A stretch of DNA of 36,353 bases from Spirochaetota bacterium (GTDB taxonomy: Bacteria; Spirochaetota; Spirochaetia; DSM-27196; PWMO01). Both the position numbers and the translations under genes were made by a program. The notes beneath the pieces were generated by a model, which ran no database searches, had not been told where the DNA came from, and saw nothing but the letters and a program-made list of their open reading frames with translations. Location: positions 1-36,353 of the forward strand of contig JAAAOH010000125.1 of NCBI GenBank assembly GCA_009908925.1, given 5' to 3'. Each line of letters starts with the position of its first letter. The stretch's first letter is position 1. Positions 1-6,845 of the stretch are shown piece by piece.

Positions 1-791
1 GGGAACTCGTACTCGATGTCGAAGGCGTCCTTGGCGTAGTGGGCAAGCTCGTCGGGGCCGTGCTGCTTGAAGCGCAGCTTGTCGGGGCGGATGCCGAGCT
101 TCTCGTAGTACTTGATGCGCTGATCCTTCCAGTACTCGAACCACTTCTCATCCTCCGTCGGGTGGACGAAAAACTGCATCTCCATCTGCTCGAACTCGCA
201 GGTGCGGAAAATGAAGTTCTTCGTGACGATCTCATTACGGAACGCCTTGCCCACCTGAGCGATGCCGAAGGGGATCTTCACCCGCGAGGTCTGCACCACG
301 TTCTTGTAGTTGACGTAGATGCCCTGCGCCGTCTCCGGGCGCAGGTACACCAGGGACCCCTCGTCCTCCACAGGGCCGAGGTGCGTCTGGAACATCAGGT
401 TGAAGCGCCGGGGTTCGGAGAGCGGATTCCCCTTCGGGCTCGTCATCGACTTCTGGTTCTCTTCGGGAAGGTGATCGAAGCGGAACCGTTCGTTGGTCAC
501 CGTGTCCTCGACCATGAGGTCGACGAAGCTCTCCACATGTCCGGAGGCCTCCCACACCCGCGGATGCATCATGATTGCAGCGTCGAGGCCCACGATATCG
601 TCGTGGAGCTGCGTCATCTCCCTCCACCAGAAGCCCGAGAGCCGATTCTTGAGCTCCACACCCATCGGACCGTAGTCCCAGGCGGAGCTCAGCCCGCCGT
701 AAATATCGGAGGACTGAAAAATGAATCCCCGTCGTTTCGCAAGTGATACGATTGCTTCCATTCGCTTCTGGTCTACGGTCTCGTCAGCCAT
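1..791 (-). CDS. glyS: Glycyl-tRNA synthetase, alpha2 type, 3' end outside window
   Basis: Charges tRNA-Gly with glycine in the cytoplasm. The minus-strand reading begins MADETVDQKRMEAIVSLAKR and remains open to the window edge, giving about 263 N-terminal residues; the anticodon-binding C-terminus is missing only because the window ends. The sequence GFIFQSSDIYGGLSSAWDYG near residue 23 is typical of the single-chain homodimeric GlyRS, and the class II motif 2 region (FRNEI, then RTCEFEQMEMQFF) lies near residues 185-210. The ATG at 789-791 is preceded by AGGAAGG, a good ribosome binding site. It follows gltX by 48 bases, so the two synthetases probably share a transcript. The separate alpha/beta GlyQ/GlyS form is excluded because the Class II core here belongs to the other family. 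Confidence 0.95.
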   Translation of the reverse strand, partial: MADETVDQKRMEAIVSLAKRRGFIFQSSDIYGGLSSAWDYGPMGVELKNRLSGFWWREMTQLHDDIVGLDAAIMMHPRVWEASGHVESFVDLMVEDTVTNERFRFDHLPEENQKSMTSPKGNPLSEPRRFNLMFQTHLGPVEDEGSLVYLRPETAQGIYVNYKNVVQTSRVKIPFGIAQVGKAFRNEIVTKNFIFRTCEFEQMEMQFFVHPTEDEKWFEYWKDQRIKYYEKLGIRPDKLRFKQHGPDELAHYAKDAFDIEYEF

Positions 792-839
792 GTCTATCCT
801 TCCTCACTCAGTTTCTGTTTCTGTATTCCGTCATCTTCG

Positions 840-2306
840 CTATTCGGTGGTCGCCATGTGCTCGCGCAGCAGCTCTTTCGCCCGGGCCACCCTCTGTTTC
901 GCGGTCTCCGCGCCCACCAGCCGGATGGAACCAAACAGCGGCGGCGACACCCGGGACCCCGTCAGCGCAACCCGCAGCGGCATGAGGAGGTTGCCGATCT
1001 TGGTGTCGATCTCCTCCGCCCGCACCCGAAAGCGCTCCTCGTTTTGCTCATCATCGCGCGAGTCGAAACCCTCGAGCAGCTTCTCGGCCTCCTCGAGCAA
1101 CGCAAGCGTCTGGCCGGCGTCGTGCTTCTTGGGGATGGCCTGGGTGATGTCGTAGTCGTGTACATCCCGATAGAGGAACCGAAGGAGATCCGGCGCATCG
1201 CCGAGGGTCTTCATCCGTTCCTTTATGAGCGGCATCGCGCCGCGCAGGATTTCGAGCTCCCCGTCACCAGGCGGGTCGGAGACCAGGCCGTCGGCCGTGA
1301 GGTACGGCAGCACCAGCTCCTCGAGCTCATCGTCACTCTTTTCCCGTATGTAGACGCCGTTGAACCACTCGAGCTTCTTGTAGTCGAAGACCGCCGGCGC
1401 CTTGTTGATTTTCTCCAGGGAAAACAGTGCCTCCAGGTCCGCTGTGGAAAAGAATTCCCGCGAATCGTCGTAGGCCCAGCCAAGAAGTGTAACGTAGTTG
1501 ATGATGGCCTCGGGGAGGTAGCCCTGCCGCCGAAACTCCACCGCGCTCGTCGCACCGTGGCGCTTGGAGAGCTTCTGCCCGTCCTTGCCCATCACCATCG
1601 GGAGGTGGCAGTACATCGGCGGCTCCCATCCGAAGGCCTTGTAGAGCAGCACATGAAGTGCTCCGGAGGGAACCCACTCCTGCGCGCGCAGGATGTGTGT
1701 GATCTGCATGTAATGGTCGTCGACGACGTTTGCCAGGTGGTAGGTCGGAAGGCCGTCCGACTTCAACAGCACCGGGTCGGCCGGGATGTCTTTGTTCTTG
1801 CGCTTCACCCTGCCGAGCACCACGTCCTCGAAGCTCGTATCGCCCTCCAGCGGCACCTTGAAGCGAATAACCGGCTTCCTGCCCTCCGCCTCGTAGGCCG
1901 CCCGCTGCTCCTCGGTAAGCTCCCTGCTTCGCCGGTCATAGCCCCCGGACGCCTCGCGCATCGCTTCCAGCTCTTCCGGGGTCTCGTACGCCTTGTAGGC
2001 CAGCCCCTTCTCGATGAGCTCCGCGGCATGCTTTCTGTAGAGGCCCTCGCGCTCGGACTGCACGTAGGGCTCGAAATCGCCACCGACGTCGGGCCCCTCA
2101 TCCCAGTGGATGCCGAGCCAGTCGAACGTTTCATAGATGTCGCGCAGCGCGCGCTCGTCGTAGCGCTCCTGGTCGGTATCCTCGATGCGCAGTATGAAAC
2201 GGCCACCCGCAGAACGCGCGAAAAAGTAGTTAAACAGGGCCGTACGGACCCCACCGATATGTTGAAGCCCCGTGGGCGACGGGGCATATCGAACGCGTAC
2301 GCTCAT
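840..2306 (-). CDS. gltX: Glutamyl-tRNA synthetase
   Basis: Class I aminoacyl-tRNA synthetase that attaches glutamate to tRNA-Glu (and possibly to tRNA-Gln, if an amidotransferase is present elsewhere). The 488-residue length fits the bacterial discriminating/non-discriminating GluRS family. The N-terminus RVRYAPSPTGLQHIGGVRTA carries the HIGH-equivalent motif (here HIGG), and KLSKRHG near residue 245 is the KMSKS-equivalent loop. The C-terminal helical anticodon-binding part is complete. ATG at 2304-2306 has AGAGG six bases upstream. It is the first gene of a two-gene unit with glyS, and a strong promoter lies about 45 bases upstream. Confidence 0.97.
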   Translation of the reverse strand: MSVRVRYAPSPTGLQHIGGVRTALFNYFFARSAGGRFILRIEDTDQERYDERALRDIYETFDWLGIHWDEGPDVGGDFEPYVQSEREGLYRKHAAELIEKGLAYKAYETPEELEAMREASGGYDRRSRELTEEQRAAYEAEGRKPVIRFKVPLEGDTSFEDVVLGRVKRKNKDIPADPVLLKSDGLPTYHLANVVDDHYMQITHILRAQEWVPSGALHVLLYKAFGWEPPMYCHLPMVMGKDGQKLSKRHGATSAVEFRRQGYLPEAIINYVTLLGWAYDDSREFFSTADLEALFSLEKINKAPAVFDYKKLEWFNGVYIREKSDDELEELVLPYLTADGLVSDPPGDGELEILRGAMPLIKERMKTLGDAPDLLRFLYRDVHDYDITQAIPKKHDAGQTLALLEEAEKLLEGFDSRDDEQNEERFRVRAEEIDTKIGNLLMPLRVALTGSRVSPPLFGSIRLVGAETAKQRVARAKELLREHMATTE

Positions 2307-2350
2307 AATTACCTCTGACTGAAGACTGTGAACCGACCCGCTACGCGGGA

Positions 2351-2379
2351 ATTATATTTGCGCCCACCCCGCCGGTCAA
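2351..2379 (-). promoter_or_regulatory. Sigma-70-type promoter of gltX-glyS
   Basis: On the minus strand TTGACC (2374-2379) and TATAAT (2351-2356) are separated by exactly 17 bases. Transcription would start near 2344, giving a leader of about 38 nt before the gltX ATG. No tRNA-like T-box structure fits in such a short leader. Confidence 0.85.
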
Positions 2380-2598
2380 CCGAGGGGTCGGGCGCGCCCC
2401 CACCTGCGGTAGTCCCCGCCCCGGCACGCCCCTGCATTCGCACCGCGGCCCCCTGCCTCGGGACATGCCCGTCGTGCCTCCCCGAGCAAGCTCGAAGGTC
2501 GGCAGCCGGCCATGCCCCGGGCGCGGGGCCGCCGTGATCGAGGGCGTGGCGTGCCAGTGCGCCTCACCCGGCTTCGTGCATGTGACTTCCATTCCGTA

Positions 2599-2615
2599 GG
2601 GTGGGTGGGGTCGGG
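2599..2615 (+). other. Canonical G-quadruplex motif
   Basis: Four G-tracts, GGG-T-GGG-T-GGGG-TC-GGG, with loops of 1, 1 and 2 bases, all on the plus strand. Short loops make this a very stable G4 pattern by the usual sequence rules. It lies between the VOC stop and the gltX promoter, on the template strand for the flanking genes. Confidence 0.75.
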
Positions 2616-2721
2616 CTCTCCGCTGCAATGCCGCCGCGCGTGAGCACGCCGGCATTTCCGCTTCGATCCCTCGCGTCCTCGCGGGCCGGGCGGCGCCGGC
2701 GGCCCGGGGTTCGCACTGTCG

Positions 2722-3081
2722 CTATAACCGCTCCACCAGCTGAACGCGCACCCCGTCGGGGTCTTTCACGAATGCGAAGCGCACGTGCGGGGCCGGCGAG
2801 ATCGGACCGTCGACGGCGACGCCCTTGCGCTTCATATCCGCCATCGCTTCGTCGAGCGAGGCGACTTCGAGGCCGATGAACACGCCCTCGGCGCCGTTTG
2901 TAATGTGCGCCTCGCCGTCGTAGAGCAGCTCGATCTTGGGCTTCTCGTCCTCGCCGAGCATGACGACCTGCGTGCCCTCACCTTCGTGGCGGGTGCTGAT
3001 CGAAAGCTCGAGAACTTCGGTGTAAAAGGCAAGCGACCGCTCGAGGTCGCGCACCTGTAGGGTTATCCAGCAGAGTTCCAT
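2722..3081 (-). CDS. VOC/glyoxalase-fold protein, metal ligands largely missing
   Basis: A 119-residue single-domain protein of the vicinal oxygen chelate superfamily, resembling lactoylglutathione lyase. It starts MELCWITLQVRDLERSLAFY, the usual beta-alpha-beta opening, and ends FVKDPDGVRVQLVERL, the usual DPDG closing strand. Compared with E. coli GloA from memory, the four metal-ligand positions read Trp5 (His expected), Glu in KIELLY (conserved), Phe or Ile in VFIGLEV (His expected) and Gln in VQLVERL (Glu expected). A classical Ni/Zn glyoxalase I is therefore unlikely; a binding protein or another VOC activity is possible. It is divergent from the photolyase-like gene: both reading frames can begin at one CCATGG, although the photolyase probably starts further in. 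Confidence 0.85.
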   Translation of the reverse strand: MELCWITLQVRDLERSLAFYTEVLELSISTRHEGEGTQVVMLGEDEKPKIELLYDGEAHITNGAEGVFIGLEVASLDEAMADMKRKGVAVDGPISPAPHVRFAFVKDPDGVRVQLVERL

Positions 3082-3172
3082 GGCTGCAGTTTATCACGCT
3101 TTCATATGCGGGGCCGATAGCGAGCGGTTCGCCTCCCTTTCCTGGGTGCCGTCCTCTCAGTACCTTTCCCCG

Positions 3173-4756
3173 ATGCGCACCGTGTGGTGGATAAAGCGCG
3201 ATTTTCGACTAGCGGACAATGCCGCGTTGACGGAGGCCTGCCGGCGAGTCCGGCGCGATGGCGGCGAAGTGCTGCCTGTCTACGCGTTCGAGCCGTCGCT
3301 GCTCCAGGCTCCGGAAACAGGGGCCCTCCATGTCCACGTCATCCTCACAGCGCTCCAGGCGCTGCGGGAAGCTCTGCGCGGTCGGGGCGCCGAGCTCCTG
3401 GTGTTGCACGGAGAGGTGCCGGCGGTCTTCGAGAAACTTCTCAAGAATCAAGCCGGCGACGACAAGGCGATCGCAGCAATTCTCGCGGAGGAAGAAACGG
3501 GAACACGAGTGACTTTCCAGCGGGATACGCAGATGCGCCGGTGGGCCGAAGGGCGCGGGATTCCGTTTCGGGAGTTTCCGCACAACGGTGTCATCCGTGG
3601 CCTCACCGATCGGGACCAGCGTATGCCGCTTTGGCGCGCTCGGATGAAGGCACCCGCGGAGCCCGCACCGACGACAATCCCCATGTCGGCGCAGACGCGC
3701 AGGTGGTGCGCCGCCACCGCCATACCCGAAGCGTCCGATCTCGGCTTCCCGCAACCCGAAGGTGCGGTACAACGCGTCGATGAGCAGGCCTCCCGGATCG
3801 TTCTCGATAGCTTTCTCTCGATTCGCGGAAGGGAATACTCGAAGGGCATCAGCTCGCCCGAACCGGCGCGTTACAGCGGCAGCCGGCTGTCACCCCACCT
3901 CGCCTGGGGCACGATTACTCTGCGGCAGGTGTTACACCGACTGGAGGAGCGGGTGGCGCAGATCAGAAGGGTTCGCGAAGAGAGTTCGGAACGTGCTGCA
4001 GCGCTGCGCGGTTGGCTTGGCCCGCTGAATGCCTTTCGGTCGCGGCTCTACTGGCACGATCACTTCTGCCAGCGACTGGAGACTGAACCAGACATCGAGT
4101 TCCGGCCCCTGAACCGGGTCTACGAGGACCTTCCCTACGACGCCGGTACCGACCTCGAGGAGTGCCTGTGGGCGGGCCGCACCGGCTTCCCCATGGTCGA
4201 CGCCACGGTCCGGTCACTGAGCACAACGGGATTCTGCAACTTCCGCATGCGGGCAATGCTCGTATCCTTCGCCACGTACGCCCTGCATATCGACTGGCGA
4301 CGCCTGCGCGATCCCATGGCGCGCATCATGGCCGACTATCTTCCCGGGATTCACCTTTCGCAGTTACAGATGCAGGCGAGCGTGGTCGGGATCAACACAG
4401 TTCGCGTGTACAATCCCACCAAACAGCTGCTGGATAACGATCCCTCATGCCGCTTTGTCCGCCGTTTCGTTCCCGAGCTTCGTGACGTTCCACCGGAGGC
4501 GATCATCGCTCATGCGGTGCAGGGAGTCGACAGTCCGTCGCATGGCCTGCAGGGACGAGCCACCGACGCCGCCGAGGCCTGGACGGACGATAGCGGTGGC
4601 CTGGGCGACTACCCGCCACCGGTGGTCGACTTTCGCAGTGCAGTCAAGACAATGCGCGGGGAAATCTACCGGCGCAAGAGGTCCGCTGCAGGGAAACAGG
4701 AAGCTGAGCGCGTTTTGAACAAGCACGGTAGTCGCCGTCGCCGCGGGCGGAGCTGA
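3173..4756 (+). CDS. Cryptochrome/photolyase family flavoprotein, unusual subclass
   Basis: FAD-binding protein of the photolyase/cryptochrome family, 527 residues from the chosen ATG. MRTVWWIKRDFRLADNAAL is the standard N-terminus of the family, so the 31 in-frame codons upstream (from 3080) are probably not translated, though no clear ribosome binding site precedes either start. The C-terminal FAD domain shows SRLSPHLAWGTI, GRTGFPMVDATVRSL and VYNPTKQ. Where DNA photolyases have NNGGWQW around the flavin, this protein has GIHLSQLQMQASVVGINTVR. I remember this IH-SQ-QMQ pattern from a distinct family of cyanobacterial and marine photolyase-like proteins whose activity is not settled. DNA repair or light sensing are both possible. 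The tail is Arg/Lys-rich and ends RRRRGRS. Confidence 0.88.
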   Translation: MRTVWWIKRDFRLADNAALTEACRRVRRDGGEVLPVYAFEPSLLQAPETGALHVHVILTALQALREALRGRGAELLVLHGEVPAVFEKLLKNQAGDDKAIAAILAEEETGTRVTFQRDTQMRRWAEGRGIPFREFPHNGVIRGLTDRDQRMPLWRARMKAPAEPAPTTIPMSAQTRRWCAATAIPEASDLGFPQPEGAVQRVDEQASRIVLDSFLSIRGREYSKGISSPEPARYSGSRLSPHLAWGTITLRQVLHRLEERVAQIRRVREESSERAAALRGWLGPLNAFRSRLYWHDHFCQRLETEPDIEFRPLNRVYEDLPYDAGTDLEECLWAGRTGFPMVDATVRSLSTTGFCNFRMRAMLVSFATYALHIDWRRLRDPMARIMADYLPGIHLSQLQMQASVVGINTVRVYNPTKQLLDNDPSCRFVRRFVPELRDVPPEAIIAHAVQGVDSPSHGLQGRATDAAEAWTDDSGGLGDYPPPVVDFRSAVKTMRGEIYRRKRSAAGKQEAERVLNKHGSRRRRGRS

Positions 4757-4791
4757 CACCCGCACCCGATCACCTCAGGATCACCGCCGGC

Positions 4792-5610
4792 TCACGCCGC
4801 CCGGGTCCCGTCCGAAAACACCCATGTACTCGCGTCGCGCACGAGCTTGGAGAGAACGATAACCTGGAGGTTCCCGCGATTCTTCTCCACTTCTTTGTTC
4901 CATTGTTCGGGCGTGTATTTGGACTGAAACCGCTTCTTGCGCTCCACAACGATGTTGTTAACCTGGTTATCGCTGACGGTGAATGCGTCGAGAAGATAGA
5001 GAGTCAGGAGAGCGAGAACGTCGTTTTTCGTGCGCCGCTGGAGATCGACGAGCACCTCCTTGGCGTTCTCCGACTCCTGGTTGAGCATCAGCGCGAATGC
5101 GTAGGACCAGTCGATCCACTCGCGGTCGGCACACTTCGGATGGTTGCGCATCTCGCCGTAGTAGCTCTTCATGTCCCCGGCATCATTGCGCAGAAGATGC
5201 GGGATGCCGAGGTGCAGCGCGAAGCGGGGAACCAGAGGCGGGCGGTTCTCCCGCAGGAACTGCTCGAGTTGTGTTATCTTTTCGGGCTGAGAGGTGATGA
5301 CATAGGTGTTGATGAGAACACGAAGATGCTGCTTACCGAGACGCTTCTTCGTGAATACACGGTCCTCGATATAGTCGATGAGACCATACCAGTCCTCGCG
5401 CTCGAGCAGCGTGAACAGCTTCCAGTTCCAGAGGAAGTAACCGTTGAGCCCGGCAAGCACTGCTACGAAGACAACGGCAACCGTCCAATTCTCGGCCCAG
5501 AACATCCGGGTGTAGTCCCAGCCAAGCATGAAGAAGGGAATCAGGAAGATAAACAGAAACGAGACGACGATAATCGCGTTGAAGACGAGAAATATGACCT
5601 TAAACTTCAT
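4792..5610 (-). CDS. Membrane-anchored helical protein of unknown function
   Basis: 272 residues, no family recognised. Two hydrophobic segments lie near residues 5-30 and 41-63, so the protein is probably anchored by a hairpin of two membrane helices. The remaining 200 residues are helical and mostly soluble, with a repeat-like, TPR-reminiscent pattern (for example LLTLYLLDAFTVSDNQVNN), and would face the cytoplasm if the N-terminus does. It stands alone on the minus strand, divergent from the HD-GYP-like gene with only 71 bases between starts, and convergent with the photolyase-like gene. It may be a spirochaete lineage protein; I cannot assign a role. Confidence 0.85.
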   Translation of the reverse strand: MKFKVIFLVFNAIIVVSFLFIFLIPFFMLGWDYTRMFWAENWTVAVVFVAVLAGLNGYFLWNWKLFTLLEREDWYGLIDYIEDRVFTKKRLGKQHLRVLINTYVITSQPEKITQLEQFLRENRPPLVPRFALHLGIPHLLRNDAGDMKSYYGEMRNHPKCADREWIDWSYAFALMLNQESENAKEVLVDLQRRTKNDVLALLTLYLLDAFTVSDNQVNNIVVERKKRFQSKYTPEQWNKEVEKNRGNLQVIVLSKLVRDASTWVFSDGTRAA

Positions 5611-5622
5611 CTCGTTTTACCC

Positions 5623-5660
5623 TATAATGCATCGTGGCAAAGTCTAAATGATCGCCACGA
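5623..5660 (+). promoter_or_regulatory. Promoter -10 with adjacent inverted repeat before HD-GYP-like gene
   Basis: A perfect TATAAT sits at 5623-5628; the best -35 at 17 bases (TTAAAC, 5600-5605) is poor. Immediately downstream, over the expected start site, TCGTGGC (5632-5638) and GCCACGA (5654-5660) form a perfect 7-base inverted repeat with a 15-base gap. This could be an operator or an RNA hairpin in the leader. The weak -35 and the dyad suggest an activated or repressed promoter. Confidence 0.55.
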
Positions 5661-5681
5661 CGTGGTCAACGGACGGTAATA

Positions 5682-6839
5682 ATGGAGCACGTGCTTGTTC
5701 ACAGCGTAGCACCCGGCAAGTATTTCGATAAGGAAGTCTACCTCGACGACCGCTACATCCTCCTCTCCCCCGACACGCCGTTCACGGAGCGGCTCCGAGA
5801 CCGCATGCTGCAATGGGGCTTTGAGTACCTGCTGACCGACGGCCAGCAGGTGGATACCCCGGGCGCCGGACCGGGCGCCGAGGCTGCGGAAAACGCACCG
5901 CTCGTGGCCGTTGAAGAAGGCGTCCGCGAGGGTGAGATCCTCAGAGAGGTCCAGAGCGCCTATACCAGCGCGCTGAACTTCACCGAGAAGCTCTTCACGA
6001 ATTTCGTGACGAAGAGTGAACTGCCCCAGGCTGCCGTTACCGACAAAATCAAGGAGCTCAACGATCTCGTTCGCGGACACCGGCAGCAGGCGCTGCGCCT
6101 TTCCCACCTGCGAAACGAGGACAAGAACTACGTGGTCGAGCACTCGGTGAAGACGACCATGCTCTCGCTCGCAATCGGCAACACGGTAAAGCTCCCGCAT
6201 CACAAGCTCATCGAGCTCGGGACGGCATCTCTTCTGCACGAAGTCGGCATGATACGACTGCCGCCGCAGCTCTACATGACTGACCGTCAGTTGAGCGATC
6301 AGGAACGCAAATCCATCACCGCTCACACTCTGCTGGGATTCAAGATCCTCAAGCAGTACTCATATCCGCTCAGCGTCTGCCTTGCGGTGCTCGAGTGCCG
6401 GGAGTATCTCAATGGTGCCGGTTATCCGCGCGGACTCACCGGCGAAAAGATTTCCTTCTACGCGAAGGTCATCTCGGTCACAAGCTCCTTCGCAGCGCTG
6501 ACCTCCGATCGTCCGTACCGTGAGGCCCGCGATGGTCACGCATCGATGCTCGAGCTCCTTAAAGGGCGGGACACCCTCTACGACGCGACGGTCTTGAAGG
6601 CACTTGTCGCGAATCTTTCCATCTATCCGCTGGGGACTTTCGTTGAGCTGTCAAACGGCTATCGCGGGATGGTCGTCGATACGAGCTCGGACAGTCCGCG
6701 TGCTCCCGTCGTCCGTCTTATGCGCTCACCCGACGGCGAGCGCTACGTGGATCAGCCTCATGTGAGAACCATCGAAGAGGACTACCGCATTGCCCGCTCG
6801 CTGAGCACCGACGAAGCCCAGGAAATCAAACAGGCATAG
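5682..6839 (+). CDS. HD-GYP domain protein with degenerate catalytic residues
   Basis: 385 residues. An N-terminal domain of about 130 residues, with the opening MEHVLVHSVAPGKYFDKEVY seen before HD-GYP modules, precedes an HD-GYP fold at about 148-290. HD-GYP enzymes hydrolyse cyclic di-GMP using a binuclear or trinuclear metal site. Here His154, His186 and His215 are kept, but the HD aspartate is Glu187 (LLHEVG), the following Lys is Met190, the two histidines of the HHE motif are Cys239-Arg240, and the Asp of the VAD motif is Ser268. The GYP itself (247-249) and the SDRPYR motif are intact. It is likely a binding or signalling pseudoenzyme, though altered metal use cannot be excluded. It is 6 bases from the kinase gene and presumably co-transcribed. 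Confidence 0.9.
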   Translation: MEHVLVHSVAPGKYFDKEVYLDDRYILLSPDTPFTERLRDRMLQWGFEYLLTDGQQVDTPGAGPGAEAAENAPLVAVEEGVREGEILREVQSAYTSALNFTEKLFTNFVTKSELPQAAVTDKIKELNDLVRGHRQQALRLSHLRNEDKNYVVEHSVKTTMLSLAIGNTVKLPHHKLIELGTASLLHEVGMIRLPPQLYMTDRQLSDQERKSITAHTLLGFKILKQYSYPLSVCLAVLECREYLNGAGYPRGLTGEKISFYAKVISVTSSFAALTSDRPYREARDGHASMLELLKGRDTLYDATVLKALVANLSIYPLGTFVELSNGYRGMVVDTSSDSPRAPVVRLMRSPDGERYVDQPHVRTIEEDYRIARSLSTDEAQEIKQA

Positions 6840-6845
6840 CAAATC

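Larger units (their letters stand above)
2307..2721. other. GC-rich intergenic stretch, no gene recognised
   Basis: About 415 bases between the end of the VOC gene and gltX. Short ORFs here show no family signature and have the low-complexity Arg/Pro/Ala composition of GC-rich non-coding DNA. Apart from the gltX promoter it contains a G-quadruplex motif at 2599-2615 and imperfect hairpins near 2628-2653 and 2683-2705. I found no tRNA, SRP RNA, RNase P or tmRNA signature. An unknown small RNA cannot be excluded. Confidence 0.6.

Noticed and set aside
858-2318. A 486-residue plus-strand ORF opposite gltX
   Set aside because: It mirrors the gltX codons in antisense, has no domain signature and a His/Arg/Leu-rich composition typical of GC-rich shadow frames.
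2307-2721. A structured RNA such as RNase P, SRP or a T-box in the intergenic stretch
   Set aside because: None of the conserved motifs of these RNAs could be found, and the gltX leader is too short for a T-box.
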